A DNA stretch of 25,342 bases from JBBIQV01 sp964555285 (GTDB lineage Bacteria > Nitrospirota > Nitrospiria > Nitrospirales > Nitrospiraceae). Shown piece after piece: positions 1 to 6,220 of this stretch (within the stretch, counting starts at the first letter, position 1; each line of letters opens with the position of its first letter). The notes under the pieces are model-generated. The model ran no database searches. It was not told where the DNA came from and worked only from the letters and a program-made list of their open reading frames with translations. Where the stretch lies: contig CAZKRM010000043.1 in the NCBI GenBank assembly GCA_964555285.1, positions 1 to 25,342 on the forward strand. Reading direction: 5' to 3'. Position numbers and translations under genes: made by a program.

Positions 1-223
1 CCTTCAGCCACTGCGCATCCCGTTGCGCTCCCACTGTGCTCAGATCGGGGCCACGAGCCATAGGACCAACTGTGCCGCCTTTCCCCTTGATGGCATGGCA
101 TGGGACACATCTCTTGTCTGCGAAGGTTTTCTCCCCCTTAGCGATCAGAGCGGAGTCCGCCTGAGCCCAGGCTCCCGTGATGGTGAGCAGTAATGTGCCT
201 AACAGCACGACCACGAGCGACAT
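1..223 (-). CDS. Exported monoheme cytochrome c, partial (C-terminus beyond window)
   Basis: Reading the minus strand from the ATG at 223 gives an open frame of 74 codons that runs off the left edge. Residues 1-20 form a signal peptide ending in AWA, and CVPCH at residues 39-43 is a c-type heme site. It is followed by a glycine-rich stretch and GPDLSTVG, as in small class I cytochromes where the axial Met lies further on, outside the window. An AGAGGAA ribosome site precedes the ATG. The gene starts 12 bases after the stop of the cytochrome-porin gene, so the two are probably one operon. A periplasmic electron carrier accepting electrons from that outer-membrane protein is a reasonable inference. 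The missing end could carry a second domain. Confidence 0.85.
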   Translation of the reverse strand, partial: MSLVVVLLGTLLLTITGAWAQADSALIAKGEKTFADKRCVPCHAIKGKGGTVGPMARGPDLSTVGAQRDAQWLK

Positions 224-235
224 GTGTCTGTTCCT

Positions 236-1474
236 CTACCAATTCGCCATCAGCTCGACCAGGGCAGCGTGATCGGAGCCGCCGGTCGCCCGGTTATCCG
301 TGTACGTATACTCCGCCGCAGCGCGGAGCCAGGTCTGCACCGGCATCACCGCGCCGAGCGTATAGTCCTGCCGCCTCGTGTTCTTGCGCGCTGCATCCTG
401 CTCGATGAGCGCATACCGCTCAAAGAGCGTGAGCCAGGTGTCCTTGAACACTTGCTGAGATTCGACATAGAAGGCGTTGCCTTCGACATCGGTCCCGACC
501 GAGGAGGGAACATTGTCATAGCTCCTGACAAAGCCACCTTGCAGCTCGAAAAAGCCAAATGGGACAGGGAAAATCTTGTTCGCATTGACTCCGAACCGGG
601 AATAGTCGAACCGCTGGCTGATGGCCGATGAGGAGGCCACTCCGTGGTAAGTCCCCTTGTAGTAGAACAGCGTGAATCCCGAGGCGATGTCATCCAGGAT
701 GTGCTCGTAGGCGACGAGGTAGTCCTTCTGGGGATCGATGTCGCCTTTCGTCGCTGTCCCGCTTCCATCTTTGTTCATACCGTTCAGAACCTGCCCCAGC
801 AGTCGGGCGCGCCCCTGCACGTAGGCCACTTCAATCCCTTTCTGATCCTTATTCAGGGCGAAGTTCGCCCCGCTGATGGCGCCGGCCCTCGTGAGCGTGG
901 TGGAATGCAGCGGATTGGTGCTGATTCCGGTAGGCCGGTCAAACCCACCGAGCCCCACTCGTTGGAGAGGGTGCATCTGCCCAGCTCGAATGCTCACGTA
1001 TCGCTCCGAGCTTCCGAACACTCCTTGAAGCTGGCCGACCAGCTCGATATCGCCCGTGCTCTCGATTTCCGATTCGACAAAGGCGGAGAAATTCCGGGAA
1101 ATGGCGCCGGCATAGAAGAACGTCGCGTCGCTCAGTGTGAACTCGCTGCGCTCGATCCCACCTTCCTTATTCTCATAACCAAACCGTGCTCGGGCGCGCA
1201 CAGAAAAGAAGTCTCCCACCTTCGTCACGTCCTGGTCCTTGCCAAACTCATCAGGCGTCCGGTAGCCGGCACGCCGGAACTGCTGGCCGAACGAGTTCAG
1301 CCGGGGAACGACCGGATAATGGCACATAGAGCAATCGGCATTGTGCTTACGCGCCCAAGCCGGAATGGCCTTGGATTCTCGAACGGTCGCAAGCAACGCT
1401 CCCACCAGAACCACCACGGTCAACGCCGTGACGATGGCTGACTTTCCGAAGATCGTCGCCCTCTTCGCGCTCAT
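236..1474 (-). CDS. Fused monoheme cytochrome c / outer-membrane beta-barrel protein, Cyc2-like architecture
   Basis: The 412-residue product has a signal peptide (about 1-36), one heme site CSMCH at 48-52, and then the segment PRLNSFGQQFRRAGYRTP. The rest is alternating, aromatic-rich beta-barrel-like sequence ending in a C-terminal Trp, as in outer-membrane proteins. A single N-terminal CxxCH followed by a P-x-LN-FG-F-GY pattern and a barrel of about 350 residues is the layout of Cyc2/Cyt572 iron-oxidising porin-cytochromes, which are usually slightly longer. Related cytochrome-porins of unknown substrate also exist, so iron oxidation is not shown. The start at 1474 is chosen over an ATG nine codons upstream because AAGGAGGAGACC lies directly before it. 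Likely cotranscribed with the cytochrome c at 223. A sigma-54-like promoter and a leader hairpin lie upstream. Confidence 0.8.
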   Translation of the reverse strand: MSAKRATIFGKSAIVTALTVVVLVGALLATVRESKAIPAWARKHNADCSMCHYPVVPRLNSFGQQFRRAGYRTPDEFGKDQDVTKVGDFFSVRARARFGYENKEGGIERSEFTLSDATFFYAGAISRNFSAFVESEIESTGDIELVGQLQGVFGSSERYVSIRAGQMHPLQRVGLGGFDRPTGISTNPLHSTTLTRAGAISGANFALNKDQKGIEVAYVQGRARLLGQVLNGMNKDGSGTATKGDIDPQKDYLVAYEHILDDIASGFTLFYYKGTYHGVASSSAISQRFDYSRFGVNANKIFPVPFGFFELQGGFVRSYDNVPSSVGTDVEGNAFYVESQQVFKDTWLTLFERYALIEQDAARKNTRRQDYTLGAVMPVQTWLRAAAEYTYTDNRATGGSDHAALVELMANW

Positions 1475-1522
1475 GGTCTCCTCCTTCCCCGGCCTCGCCA
1501 TTTCACCCGCCTACGCAGGAAG

Positions 1523-1542
1523 CCACGGCTGTCAAGCCGTGG
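1523..1542 (-). promoter_or_regulatory. Leader hairpin upstream of the cytochrome-porin gene
   Basis: CCACGGCT, a 4-base loop and AGCCGTGG form a perfect 8-bp stem. It lies about 50 bases upstream of the ATG at 1474 and downstream of the predicted sigma-54 start site, so it would be in the mRNA leader. There is no U-run after it. It could stabilise the mRNA or control translation, or be a remnant of an IS200/IS605-type end hairpin, which it resembles in sequence style. Confidence 0.5.
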
Positions 1543-1593
1543 GGCTCCACCGATCAACCGCTCCATCGCATACAGTCCTCGCAGCAAGAAAAG

Positions 1594-1610
1594 GGCAACG
1601 AACATGCCAA
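1594..1610 (-). promoter_or_regulatory. Sigma-54-type -24/-12 promoter for the cytochrome-porin operon
   Basis: The minus strand reads TTGGCATGTTCGTTGCC. Its GG and GC are separated by exactly 10 bases, as in the TGGCAC-N5-TTGC consensus of RpoN promoters, with only the base after TGGCA differing in the -24 box. Transcription would start near 1583, giving a leader of about 110 bases. An activator site was not identified. Confidence 0.55.
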
Positions 1611-1860
1611 CACAACACGGCACGCCGGAGCTACACAATCCCTATCGGAGCGCAGGCTTTACTCACCGACCTTCGGACAATTCGCCCGCGACTGTGGAAT
1701 TTTGGGACGACCGGCAGAGTAGCAATGGCGCAGACTGCTACGCCGCGACCCCACGATCGGCATTGGCGCGACGAGCCAAGATCCCTCGCGCGGTATGCCG
1801 GTTGCAGCGAATGAGATGTGAGGGCAGCGTCGTCTGAAAAAAAGAGGGGGACAGGGAAAC

Positions 1861-2115
1861 ATGGCGATCTCGATCGACACCGCCAAGATCGGCGCAGTTC
1901 TGCTCGGCGATGGGAAATGGCATGCGGTGAAAGAGGGAACGTTTGATATTGGATCGTATGAATTCCGAGAGGGCACCCGCCTGGTGCTCGGTGGAGGAGG
2001 AGCCGCCGGAATTTCCGAGACCGGCGCGACCTGGGATGATCCGCAGGACGACAAGCGATACGCCTGTCCCCTCTCTTCTATCCTGGCCGTCAAGTATCGG
2101 AACCGTTCCGAATAG
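1861..2115 (+). CDS. Hypothetical 84-residue protein
   Basis: I do not recognise a named family with certainty. The product starts MAISIDTAKIGAVLLGDGKW, has a glycine run in its middle and ends PLSSILAVKYRNRSE. It looks like a small soluble beta-rich protein. The pattern LLGDGKWH-x-V-x-G-F-x-YEF followed by GP/CPL-x-S-x-LAV reminds me of short uncharacterised bacterial proteins, without a known role. There is no signal peptide or membrane segment. A gaggggga ribosome site lies about 10 bases before the ATG. It is the only plus-strand gene in the first 13 kb and has no operon partner. Confidence 0.6.
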   Translation: MAISIDTAKIGAVLLGDGKWHAVKEGTFDIGSYEFREGTRLVLGGGGAAGISETGATWDDPQDDKRYACPLSSILAVKYRNRSE

Positions 2116-2219
2116 AGAACCCCCGGCTTTAACCCGCATATTCAAGAACGCTTCTGCTGCAATCGCGGATTCGCCGCTCTTGAGCGTGAAGCGTCGTTCA
2201 TTCGGGAGTGGAGTTACTG

Positions 2220-2296
2220 GTTTCTAGTTTCAGGTTTCATGTTGTCAGGAAACACCCTCGGAAAACTTGAAACTAGAAACTTGCAACTTGAAACCC
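2220..2296. repeat. Intergenic inverted repeat of the GTTTCTAGTTTC type
   Basis: The 18-base arm at 2220-2237 (gtttctagtttcaggttt) is inverted at 2263-2280 (aaacttgaaactagaaac) with one mismatch. Further aacttgaaac units follow to about 2296. The sequence is A/T-rich against its surroundings and looks like a dispersed intergenic repeat that could fold in RNA. It lies between the plus-strand gene ending at 2115 and the minus-strand gene ending at 2355, where it might act as a bidirectional transcription end. Confidence 0.7.
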
Positions 2297-2354
2297 TTGA
2301 ACGAGATACGCTTCACGAGGAACGCGCTTTCGGGCCATTTCGCGCCGAACCGAG

Positions 2355-2573
2355 TCATAATGGCGGCCCGCCCCCCTCCTTCTCGATCTTCCGCCTCTTC
2401 GCCAGAGCCTCTGCCTGGACCACGTTTTTGCAATGGTCGCAAATCCAGTGTCCGTACAACAGGGCTGGTCCTCCCTGTCCGCAGATCAGACAATGGCTCG
2501 GCTTTTCGTACGGTGCTTTCTCCTCGATCTTCTCTTCCGATTGCATGTCTGTTTTGTCCTCTGCCTTCATCAT
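2355..2573 (-). CDS. Small zinc-ribbon protein
   Basis: The 72-residue product is charged at its N-terminus (MKAEDKTDMQSEEKIEEK), followed by HCLICGQ and, 14 residues on, CDHCKN. Two C-x2-C pairs in this order make a zinc ribbon. The C-terminal part (QAEALAKRRKIEKEGG) is basic and probably helical. There is no signal peptide, so it should be cytoplasmic and may bind nucleic acid or a protein partner. Two adjacent ATG codons (2573 and 2570) share an AGAGGGAGGGC ribosome site, so the start is uncertain by one codon. It stands alone, with repeats on both sides. Confidence 0.7.
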   Translation of the reverse strand: MMKAEDKTDMQSEEKIEEKAPYEKPSHCLICGQGGPALLYGHWICDHCKNVVQAEALAKRRKIEKEGGGPPL

Positions 2574-2601
2574 GATGCCCTCCCTCTTGTCTGCGTCCTT
2601 A

Positions 2602-2727
2602 GCAGGATGCTGAAAAAGTCCGCCAGCAGCGTTCTCGCATCGTTCAGACCCTCAACGTACCCCAGAGGGTACGCCTCGGCCCTTCACTCGCTGCGGCCTT
2701 GCTGGACGGCCTTTTTGAGCATCCTGC
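2602..2727. mobile_element. MITE/REP-like 126-bp element with terminal inverted repeats
   Basis: The element begins GCAGGATGCTGAAAAAGTCC and ends in GGCCTTTTTGAGCATCCTGC. The outer 26-28 bases are inverted copies with about three mismatches. Inside is a second palindrome, CGTACCCC-AG-AGGGTACG (2656-2673). No transposase is encoded. The open frames across it (containing MLKKSASSVLASF) are an artefact of the repeat. I recall very similar intergenic sequences in Nitrospira genomes, which supports a dispersed non-autonomous element. Confidence 0.75.
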
Positions 2728-2819
2728 GGGGTATCTTCCTGTTGTCCGCTCGACTGATCTCGTCGCAGGCAGACGTGCAGGCCATTGCATTTCCGGTGTG
2801 CCCAAATACTTTTTCCACT

Positions 2820-2834
2820 GTGAGCCCGTCTCAC
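2820..2834 (-). terminator. Weak hairpin just after the CBS gene
   Basis: GTGAG-ACGGG-CTCAC on the minus strand lies 8 bases past the stop of the CBS gene. The stem is only 5 bp and no U-run follows, so terminator function is doubtful. Confidence 0.25.
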
Positions 2835-2841
2835 GAAACGG

Positions 2842-3258
2842 TCATGAACGTATATACTTTTCGAGGTGTCCGATGAGCTCTTCCTTCTCGTCGATCATCA
2901 AGGCGACCATGTCACGGAGGGAAGCGATGCCGACGAACTCGACTCCATCGAAGACCAACAGGTGCCGACATCGGTGTTCCTTCATGAGATCCAGGCACCA
3001 GTTCGCGGTATCGTTGGGGCCGACCTTGATGGGGTCGCCGATCATCATATCCTTGATCTTGACCTTTTCCGGGTCCTTCCCCTTCCCCACGACTTTCATC
3101 ACCAGCTCACGCTCTGTGAACAGACCTCGAACCCCGGACGAATTGGTGACGACCACGGACCCGATGAATTCCTCAGTCATAAGTTTTGCCGCGTCGAGAA
3201 CGGATTTGTTCTCATCAATAGTGGCGACTCGTCGCACGATTTTCGACGCGATCGTCAT
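2842..3258 (-). CDS. CBS-pair domain protein
   Basis: The 138-residue protein is two CBS motifs and nothing else: about residues 8-65 (VRRVATIDENKSVLDAAKLM ... GSVVVTNSSGVRGLFTEREL) and 72-128 (MMIGDPIKVGPNDTANWCLD ... RHLLVFDGVEFVGIASLRDM). Such stand-alone CBS pairs usually bind adenosine nucleotides and act as energy sensors on partner proteins. It starts 17 bases after the citrate synthase stop, behind a GAGGGGGGGC ribosome site, so it is in the same transcript. Modulating citrate synthase, or simply co-expression with it, is inference. It is more distant from the CBS proteins at 5069 and 10648 than those are from each other. Confidence 0.9.
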   Translation of the reverse strand: MTIASKIVRRVATIDENKSVLDAAKLMTEEFIGSVVVTNSSGVRGLFTERELVMKVVGKGKDPEKVKIKDMMIGDPIKVGPNDTANWCLDLMKEHRCRHLLVFDGVEFVGIASLRDMVALMIDEKEELIGHLEKYIRS

Positions 3259-3275
3259 GATGATGCCCCCCCTCG

Positions 3276-4433
3276 TTACAGCCCTCCCAGGCGGCGGTCG
3301 ATCGGGACATAGGCTCGGCCGTGCTGTCCTTCATAAATCTGGTCCGGGCGGAAGAGCTTATTGTCCTTGATCTGTTCCAGCCAGTGAGCGAGCCAGCCGC
3401 TCACCCGCGCCATCGCGAAAATGGTCGGGAAGAAGTCTTCATCGAGGCCCATCGTTTTGTAGAGCACGCCCGAATAGAAATCCACGTTGGCATGGATCCC
3501 TTTGCCGGCCAGCAGTTCTTCTCCCACACGCTCGACCTCTTCAGCCAGTTTGTACAGTGGAGACCCCCCGTACCGCGCAAAGAGCTGCTGGGCCAATCGC
3601 TGGAGGATGATGGCCCTGGGGTCTTTTACCTTGTAGATGCGATGACCGAACCCCATGAGCCTCTCCTTCGCGGCAAGTTTCTTTTTGATGTATGGCCGCG
3701 CGATCTCCACGGACCCAATCTCCTTTAACATCTCGACGGTCTCCTGAGCGGCTCCGCCGTGCAGAGGCCCTTTCAGAGTCCCGATCGCTGAGGAGACGAC
3801 CGTATAAGGGTCCGCGAGTGTGGAGGCGGTCACCATGCCGCTGAACGTGGAGGCATTCATCGTGTGCTCGGCATGGAGAATGAGGCAGGTGTCCAGCACC
3901 TTCGCGATCAAAGGGTCCGGTACTTGCTCGGTCAGCATGTACAGAAAGTTACCGGCATGGTCCAAGTCGTCGCGAGGCTGGATCTGCTCATCGCCGCGTC
4001 GAAGCCGGTAGTACGCGGCCACGATCGTGGGGACTTTCGCGATCAGTCGGATGGTCGACCAGTATTGCACCTGGCGATCTAAGACGTTTCTGGCCGGATA
4101 GAACATCCCGAGGGCTGCGACTGCGGCTTGCAAGGCATCCATGGGATGGCCGTGATCGGGAAGGCATTTGATCAACTCCGTGATTCGATACTTGATACGC
4201 CGATGCTGTGTCACATCGGCCGTGAACCGGTCTCGTTCGGTCTGGGCCGGCAGCCGATCGTAGAGCAGCAGGGAGGTGGTCTCCAGAAAAGAACTGTGTT
4301 CGGCCAACTCCTCTATCCTGATTCCTCGGTACTCCAGCAGGCCGGTCTGCCCGTCCACGAAGCTGATCGAGGACTTGGCGGCCGGAACACCGGCCAATCC
4401 AGGCGAAAATTCCTGTGCGGCAGAACCTCTCAT
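3276..4433 (-). CDS. gltA: Citrate synthase
   Basis: Condenses oxaloacetate and acetyl-CoA to citrate. The 385-residue protein has the usual short-form length. It keeps LHAEH (oxaloacetate-binding His190), GPLHGGA (catalytic His225), MGFGHRIYK (His264) and NVDFYSG (catalytic Asp318), so it should be active. The N-terminus (SFVDGQTGLLEYRGIRIEEL) is typical. The start at 4433 is preferred because GAGGTGG lies 6 bases upstream; an in-frame ATG at 4448 is possible. It sits between a YbaK-like gene 57 bases upstream and a CBS-pair gene 17 bases downstream, probably one operon. The 2-methylcitrate synthase paralogs look similar, but no prp gene is nearby, so citrate synthase is the better call. Confidence 0.95.
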   Translation of the reverse strand: MRGSAAQEFSPGLAGVPAAKSSISFVDGQTGLLEYRGIRIEELAEHSSFLETTSLLLYDRLPAQTERDRFTADVTQHRRIKYRITELIKCLPDHGHPMDALQAAVAALGMFYPARNVLDRQVQYWSTIRLIAKVPTIVAAYYRLRRGDEQIQPRDDLDHAGNFLYMLTEQVPDPLIAKVLDTCLILHAEHTMNASTFSGMVTASTLADPYTVVSSAIGTLKGPLHGGAAQETVEMLKEIGSVEIARPYIKKKLAAKERLMGFGHRIYKVKDPRAIILQRLAQQLFARYGGSPLYKLAEEVERVGEELLAGKGIHANVDFYSGVLYKTMGLDEDFFPTIFAMARVSGWLAHWLEQIKDNKLFRPDQIYEGQHGRAYVPIDRRLGGL

Positions 4434-4490
4434 TGGAAGCCACCTCATTTCGATGCAGATCCTCTACACTCTGCACCATGATCGGCTTCG

Positions 4491-4976
4491 CTAACCGGCC
4501 AGCTTCGCGGGAGCTTGATGGAACTCAGCCACTTTCGGATGAACCAGGTCGGCAAAATCCCGATACCGCAGCTTCACGGCGCCGAAGTGCGAACCGGCTT
4601 GGAAGACAATCTCCTCATCCTCCGTCAAAGACTGATCGACATACACCTCTACGCCATAGAGATTTCCGAACGGCGGCATGGTCCCAACTGGGCAGTCAGG
4701 GAACAGCCCCTTGAACTCGTCCTCGGTGGCCAATCGCACTCGGAGCGCTCCCAGCTCCTCCGTGAGTCGCCGAAAGTCAATCCTCCAGTTGGACGGGAGC
4801 ACAACCATGACGAACCGACCGTCGGCTTTCACCATGACCACTTTGGCGAACATCTTTCCTGGCACATGCAGCGTATGGGCAAGCTCCGGCGCCGTATAGG
4901 CTTCCTGATGACCCAACACTGTATACGGCACGTGATTGGCATCGAGATACTCTTGGAGTCTTCGTAGAATTGCCAT
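4491..4976 (-). CDS. YbaK/ProX-like aminoacyl-tRNA deacylase domain protein
   Basis: The 161-residue product consists of one YbaK/aminoacyl-tRNA-synthetase-associated domain: an N-terminal helix (LRRLQEYLDANHVPYTVLGH), then TAPELAHTLHVPGKMFAKVVMVKADGRFVMVVLP with the conserved Lys of the fold, and PFGNLYGVEVYVD near the C-terminus. Proteins of this family hydrolyse mischarged tRNAs, and many members remain untested. The frame is open further upstream through an intergenic repeat, but the start at 4976 has a clear GGGAGGG site. The extra residues of the longer frame are repeat-derived. It is likely the first gene before citrate synthase. Confidence 0.85.
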   Translation of the reverse strand: MAILRRLQEYLDANHVPYTVLGHQEAYTAPELAHTLHVPGKMFAKVVMVKADGRFVMVVLPSNWRIDFRRLTEELGALRVRLATEDEFKGLFPDCPVGTMPPFGNLYGVEVYVDQSLTEDEEIVFQAGSHFGAVKLRYRDFADLVHPKVAEFHQAPAKLAG

Positions 4977-5001
4977 GGCACCCTCCCTTCCCTGACCAGG
5001 G

Positions 5002-5062
5002 GAGTTCTGAGTGTTGAGTTCTGAGTTCGCCACTCATCACTCATCATTCAGAACTCAGAACT
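5002..5062. repeat. Intergenic repeat of GAGTTCTGAGT units
   Basis: Units of (g)agttctgagt occur at about 5002-5012 and 5016-5027, a cactcatcactcatcatt stretch follows, and the inverse unit cagaactcagaact closes it at 5049-5062. The arms can fold into a stem. It lies directly downstream of the CBS gene (stop at 5069) and upstream of the YbaK-like gene, in the same style as the repeat at 2220. Confidence 0.7.
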
Positions 5063-5068
5063 ATTTCG

Positions 5069-5506
5069 TTACGGCCAGTACTTCGCGGTCGCTTTCACAT
5101 AGCCGAAGACGGCATCCCGTCGGGCCACGATGCCGACCAGGCTCTTCCCTCGGACGACCGGGACGCGAATGAGGTGCCGCGCTTGCAGCAGATGGACCAG
5201 ATCCTTGACCAGCATCTCTTCGGTGGCCGTGACGACGTCCTGGGTCATGATCTCCTTGGCCGTGAGCTGACGGAGGTCTTGGCCCTCCTCCATCACCCGC
5301 AACAGGTCGAATTCACTCACCAGGCCGAGGAGCGTCCGATCTTCCTCCACCACCGGAACGCTGCCAAAGTTCCGGTCCGTCAGGAGCTCGGCGATGGTGG
5401 CCCCCTTGGTCTGCGGGCTCACCGTGAAGACCGCATCCTCCATGACTTGCCGCACGGTCAAGGTCTTCGGATCACGGGCATTCGCGAAATACTCTGCCGC
5501 TCTCAT
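5069..5506 (-). CDS. CBS-pair domain protein
   Basis: The 145-residue protein has two CBS motifs: about 16-72 (LTVRQVMEDAVFTVSPQTKG ... VPVVEEDRTLLGLVSEFDLL) and 85-137 (EIMTQDVVTATEEM ... RVPVVRGKSLVGIVARRDAV). It should bind adenosine nucleotides; the partner is unknown. It is clearly paralogous to the product of 10648-11082, sharing DPKTLTV, RNFGS-PVVEEDRTL-GLVSE-DLL, RVPVVR-K-LVGIVARRD and a final KYW/RYW. The start at 5506 follows AAAGGAGCCGTT; an upstream in-frame start has no ribosome site. It appears to be monocistronic, with a repeat after its stop. Confidence 0.9.
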   Translation of the reverse strand: MRAAEYFANARDPKTLTVRQVMEDAVFTVSPQTKGATIAELLTDRNFGSVPVVEEDRTLLGLVSEFDLLRVMEEGQDLRQLTAKEIMTQDVVTATEEMLVKDLVHLLQARHLIRVPVVRGKSLVGIVARRDAVFGYVKATAKYWP

Positions 5507-5752
5507 AACGGCTCCTTTCCCTCCCTGCTCGGAGTTTCTCCTTCGCTCAGACAAGTGGCCTGCTTGTTGATGTAATAGGCAAGGGGGGTGCCATCCCTCG
5601 AGATGACGAGAGCTTGAAGACGTGATGGATTCAGCAGCACTTAAGCGAGGGGGGAAGAACCCTCGAACAAGTGAGCAGATTGCTTCGTGGCAAAAAGGGA
5701 CACTTGCTACAAGCAGGCTGGCCTAAAATGCTACGGGCATAGAAGCGATCAT

Positions 5753-5772
5753 GCGGGGCCCGCAGGCCCCGC
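5753..5772 (-). terminator. GC-rich hairpin after the three-gene cluster
   Basis: GCGGGGCC-CGCA-GGCCCCGC is a perfect 8-bp stem with a 4-base loop. It begins 10 bases past the stop codon at 5783. There is no U-run after it, so it may terminate only weakly or protect the 3' end of the mRNA. Confidence 0.45.
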
Positions 5773-5782
5773 GCCTCCTGCG

Positions 5783-6169
5783 TCACACCCTCGGCATATG
5801 GCGAGACACGTCGTGGAACTTAGCTGGTGTGACCATATTGCAATAGTCAAAGAGCCAATCCGCTAGTTCGGAGGCGATTCCATGCTCACGTTGCGTGAGC
5901 ATGTCCATGAACCGATTCATGGCCGCGTACGTAGCGGAGTCGTCATTTCGGCGAACCATGCTCTTCACAATTTCCAACTGGCCGAGGTACGGGGCATACT
6001 TGGTCCCACCGATGTCTCCTTCCCAGCCCTGGGCCGTCACGACCGCGCCGATCATCGAGTCAACCCACACACTATCCCTTGCCCTTGCCCCGGCGTCTAT
6101 CGTTCCCGCCCCCATGCTGAGCAGCAGAAGGATCGCGGCAATCCGTCCGATGGGTGGTCGTGCGATCAT
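5783..6169 (-). CDS. Exported protein of unknown function, paralog of the product at 7180-7623
   Basis: The 128-residue product has a signal peptide (MIARPPIGRIAAILLLLSMG, cleavage near AGARA). The mature part matches the protein encoded at 7180-7623: WVDSMIGAVV..GW, the Y-x-GQL-x-V-S sequence, TYAAMNRFMDML-REHGI, and W-FDYC-VTPAKFHDV-RH. A single conserved Cys lies in DYC. The mature protein looks mainly helical. I do not recognise a named family. The start at 6169 follows AAAGGAGGCGCT. It lies 51 bases after the stop of the membrane protein gene and is the last gene of the cluster. Confidence 0.75.
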   Translation of the reverse strand: MIARPPIGRIAAILLLLSMGAGTIDAGARARDSVWVDSMIGAVVTAQGWEGDIGGTKYAPYLGQLEIVKSMVRRNDDSATYAAMNRFMDMLTQREHGIASELADWLFDYCNMVTPAKFHDVSRHMPRV

Positions 6170-6220
6170 AGCGCCTCCTTTCTCTTCCCTCAGACCGGCG
6201 AACATCAAGACAGGAAATCC

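Larger units (their letters stand above)
1475..1860. other. Divergent intergenic region between the cytochrome-porin and the 84-residue protein
   Basis: There is no convincing gene in these 386 bases. They hold the minus-strand sigma-54-like promoter (1594-1610) and the leader hairpin (1523-1542) of the cytochrome-porin gene. The open frames here are not supported by ribosome sites or protein-like composition. A G-rich ribosome site (gaggggga) lies at the right end, for the gene starting at 1861. Confidence 0.7.

Noticed and set aside
644..1441. 265-residue plus-strand open frame
   Set aside because: It is antisense to the cytochrome-porin gene, whose signal peptide, heme site and ribosome site are clear.
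1341..1814. 157-residue plus-strand open frame
   Set aside because: It spans the promoter and leader of the cytochrome-porin gene and has no ribosome site or protein-like pattern.
2433..2876. 147-residue plus-strand frame including MLKKSASSVLASF
   Set aside because: Much of it is the inverted-repeat element at 2602-2727, a frequent source of false genes.
3276..4433. 2-methylcitrate synthase as an alternative call
   Set aside because: No other methylcitrate-cycle gene is nearby and the citrate synthase motifs are complete, although sequence alone cannot fully separate the two.
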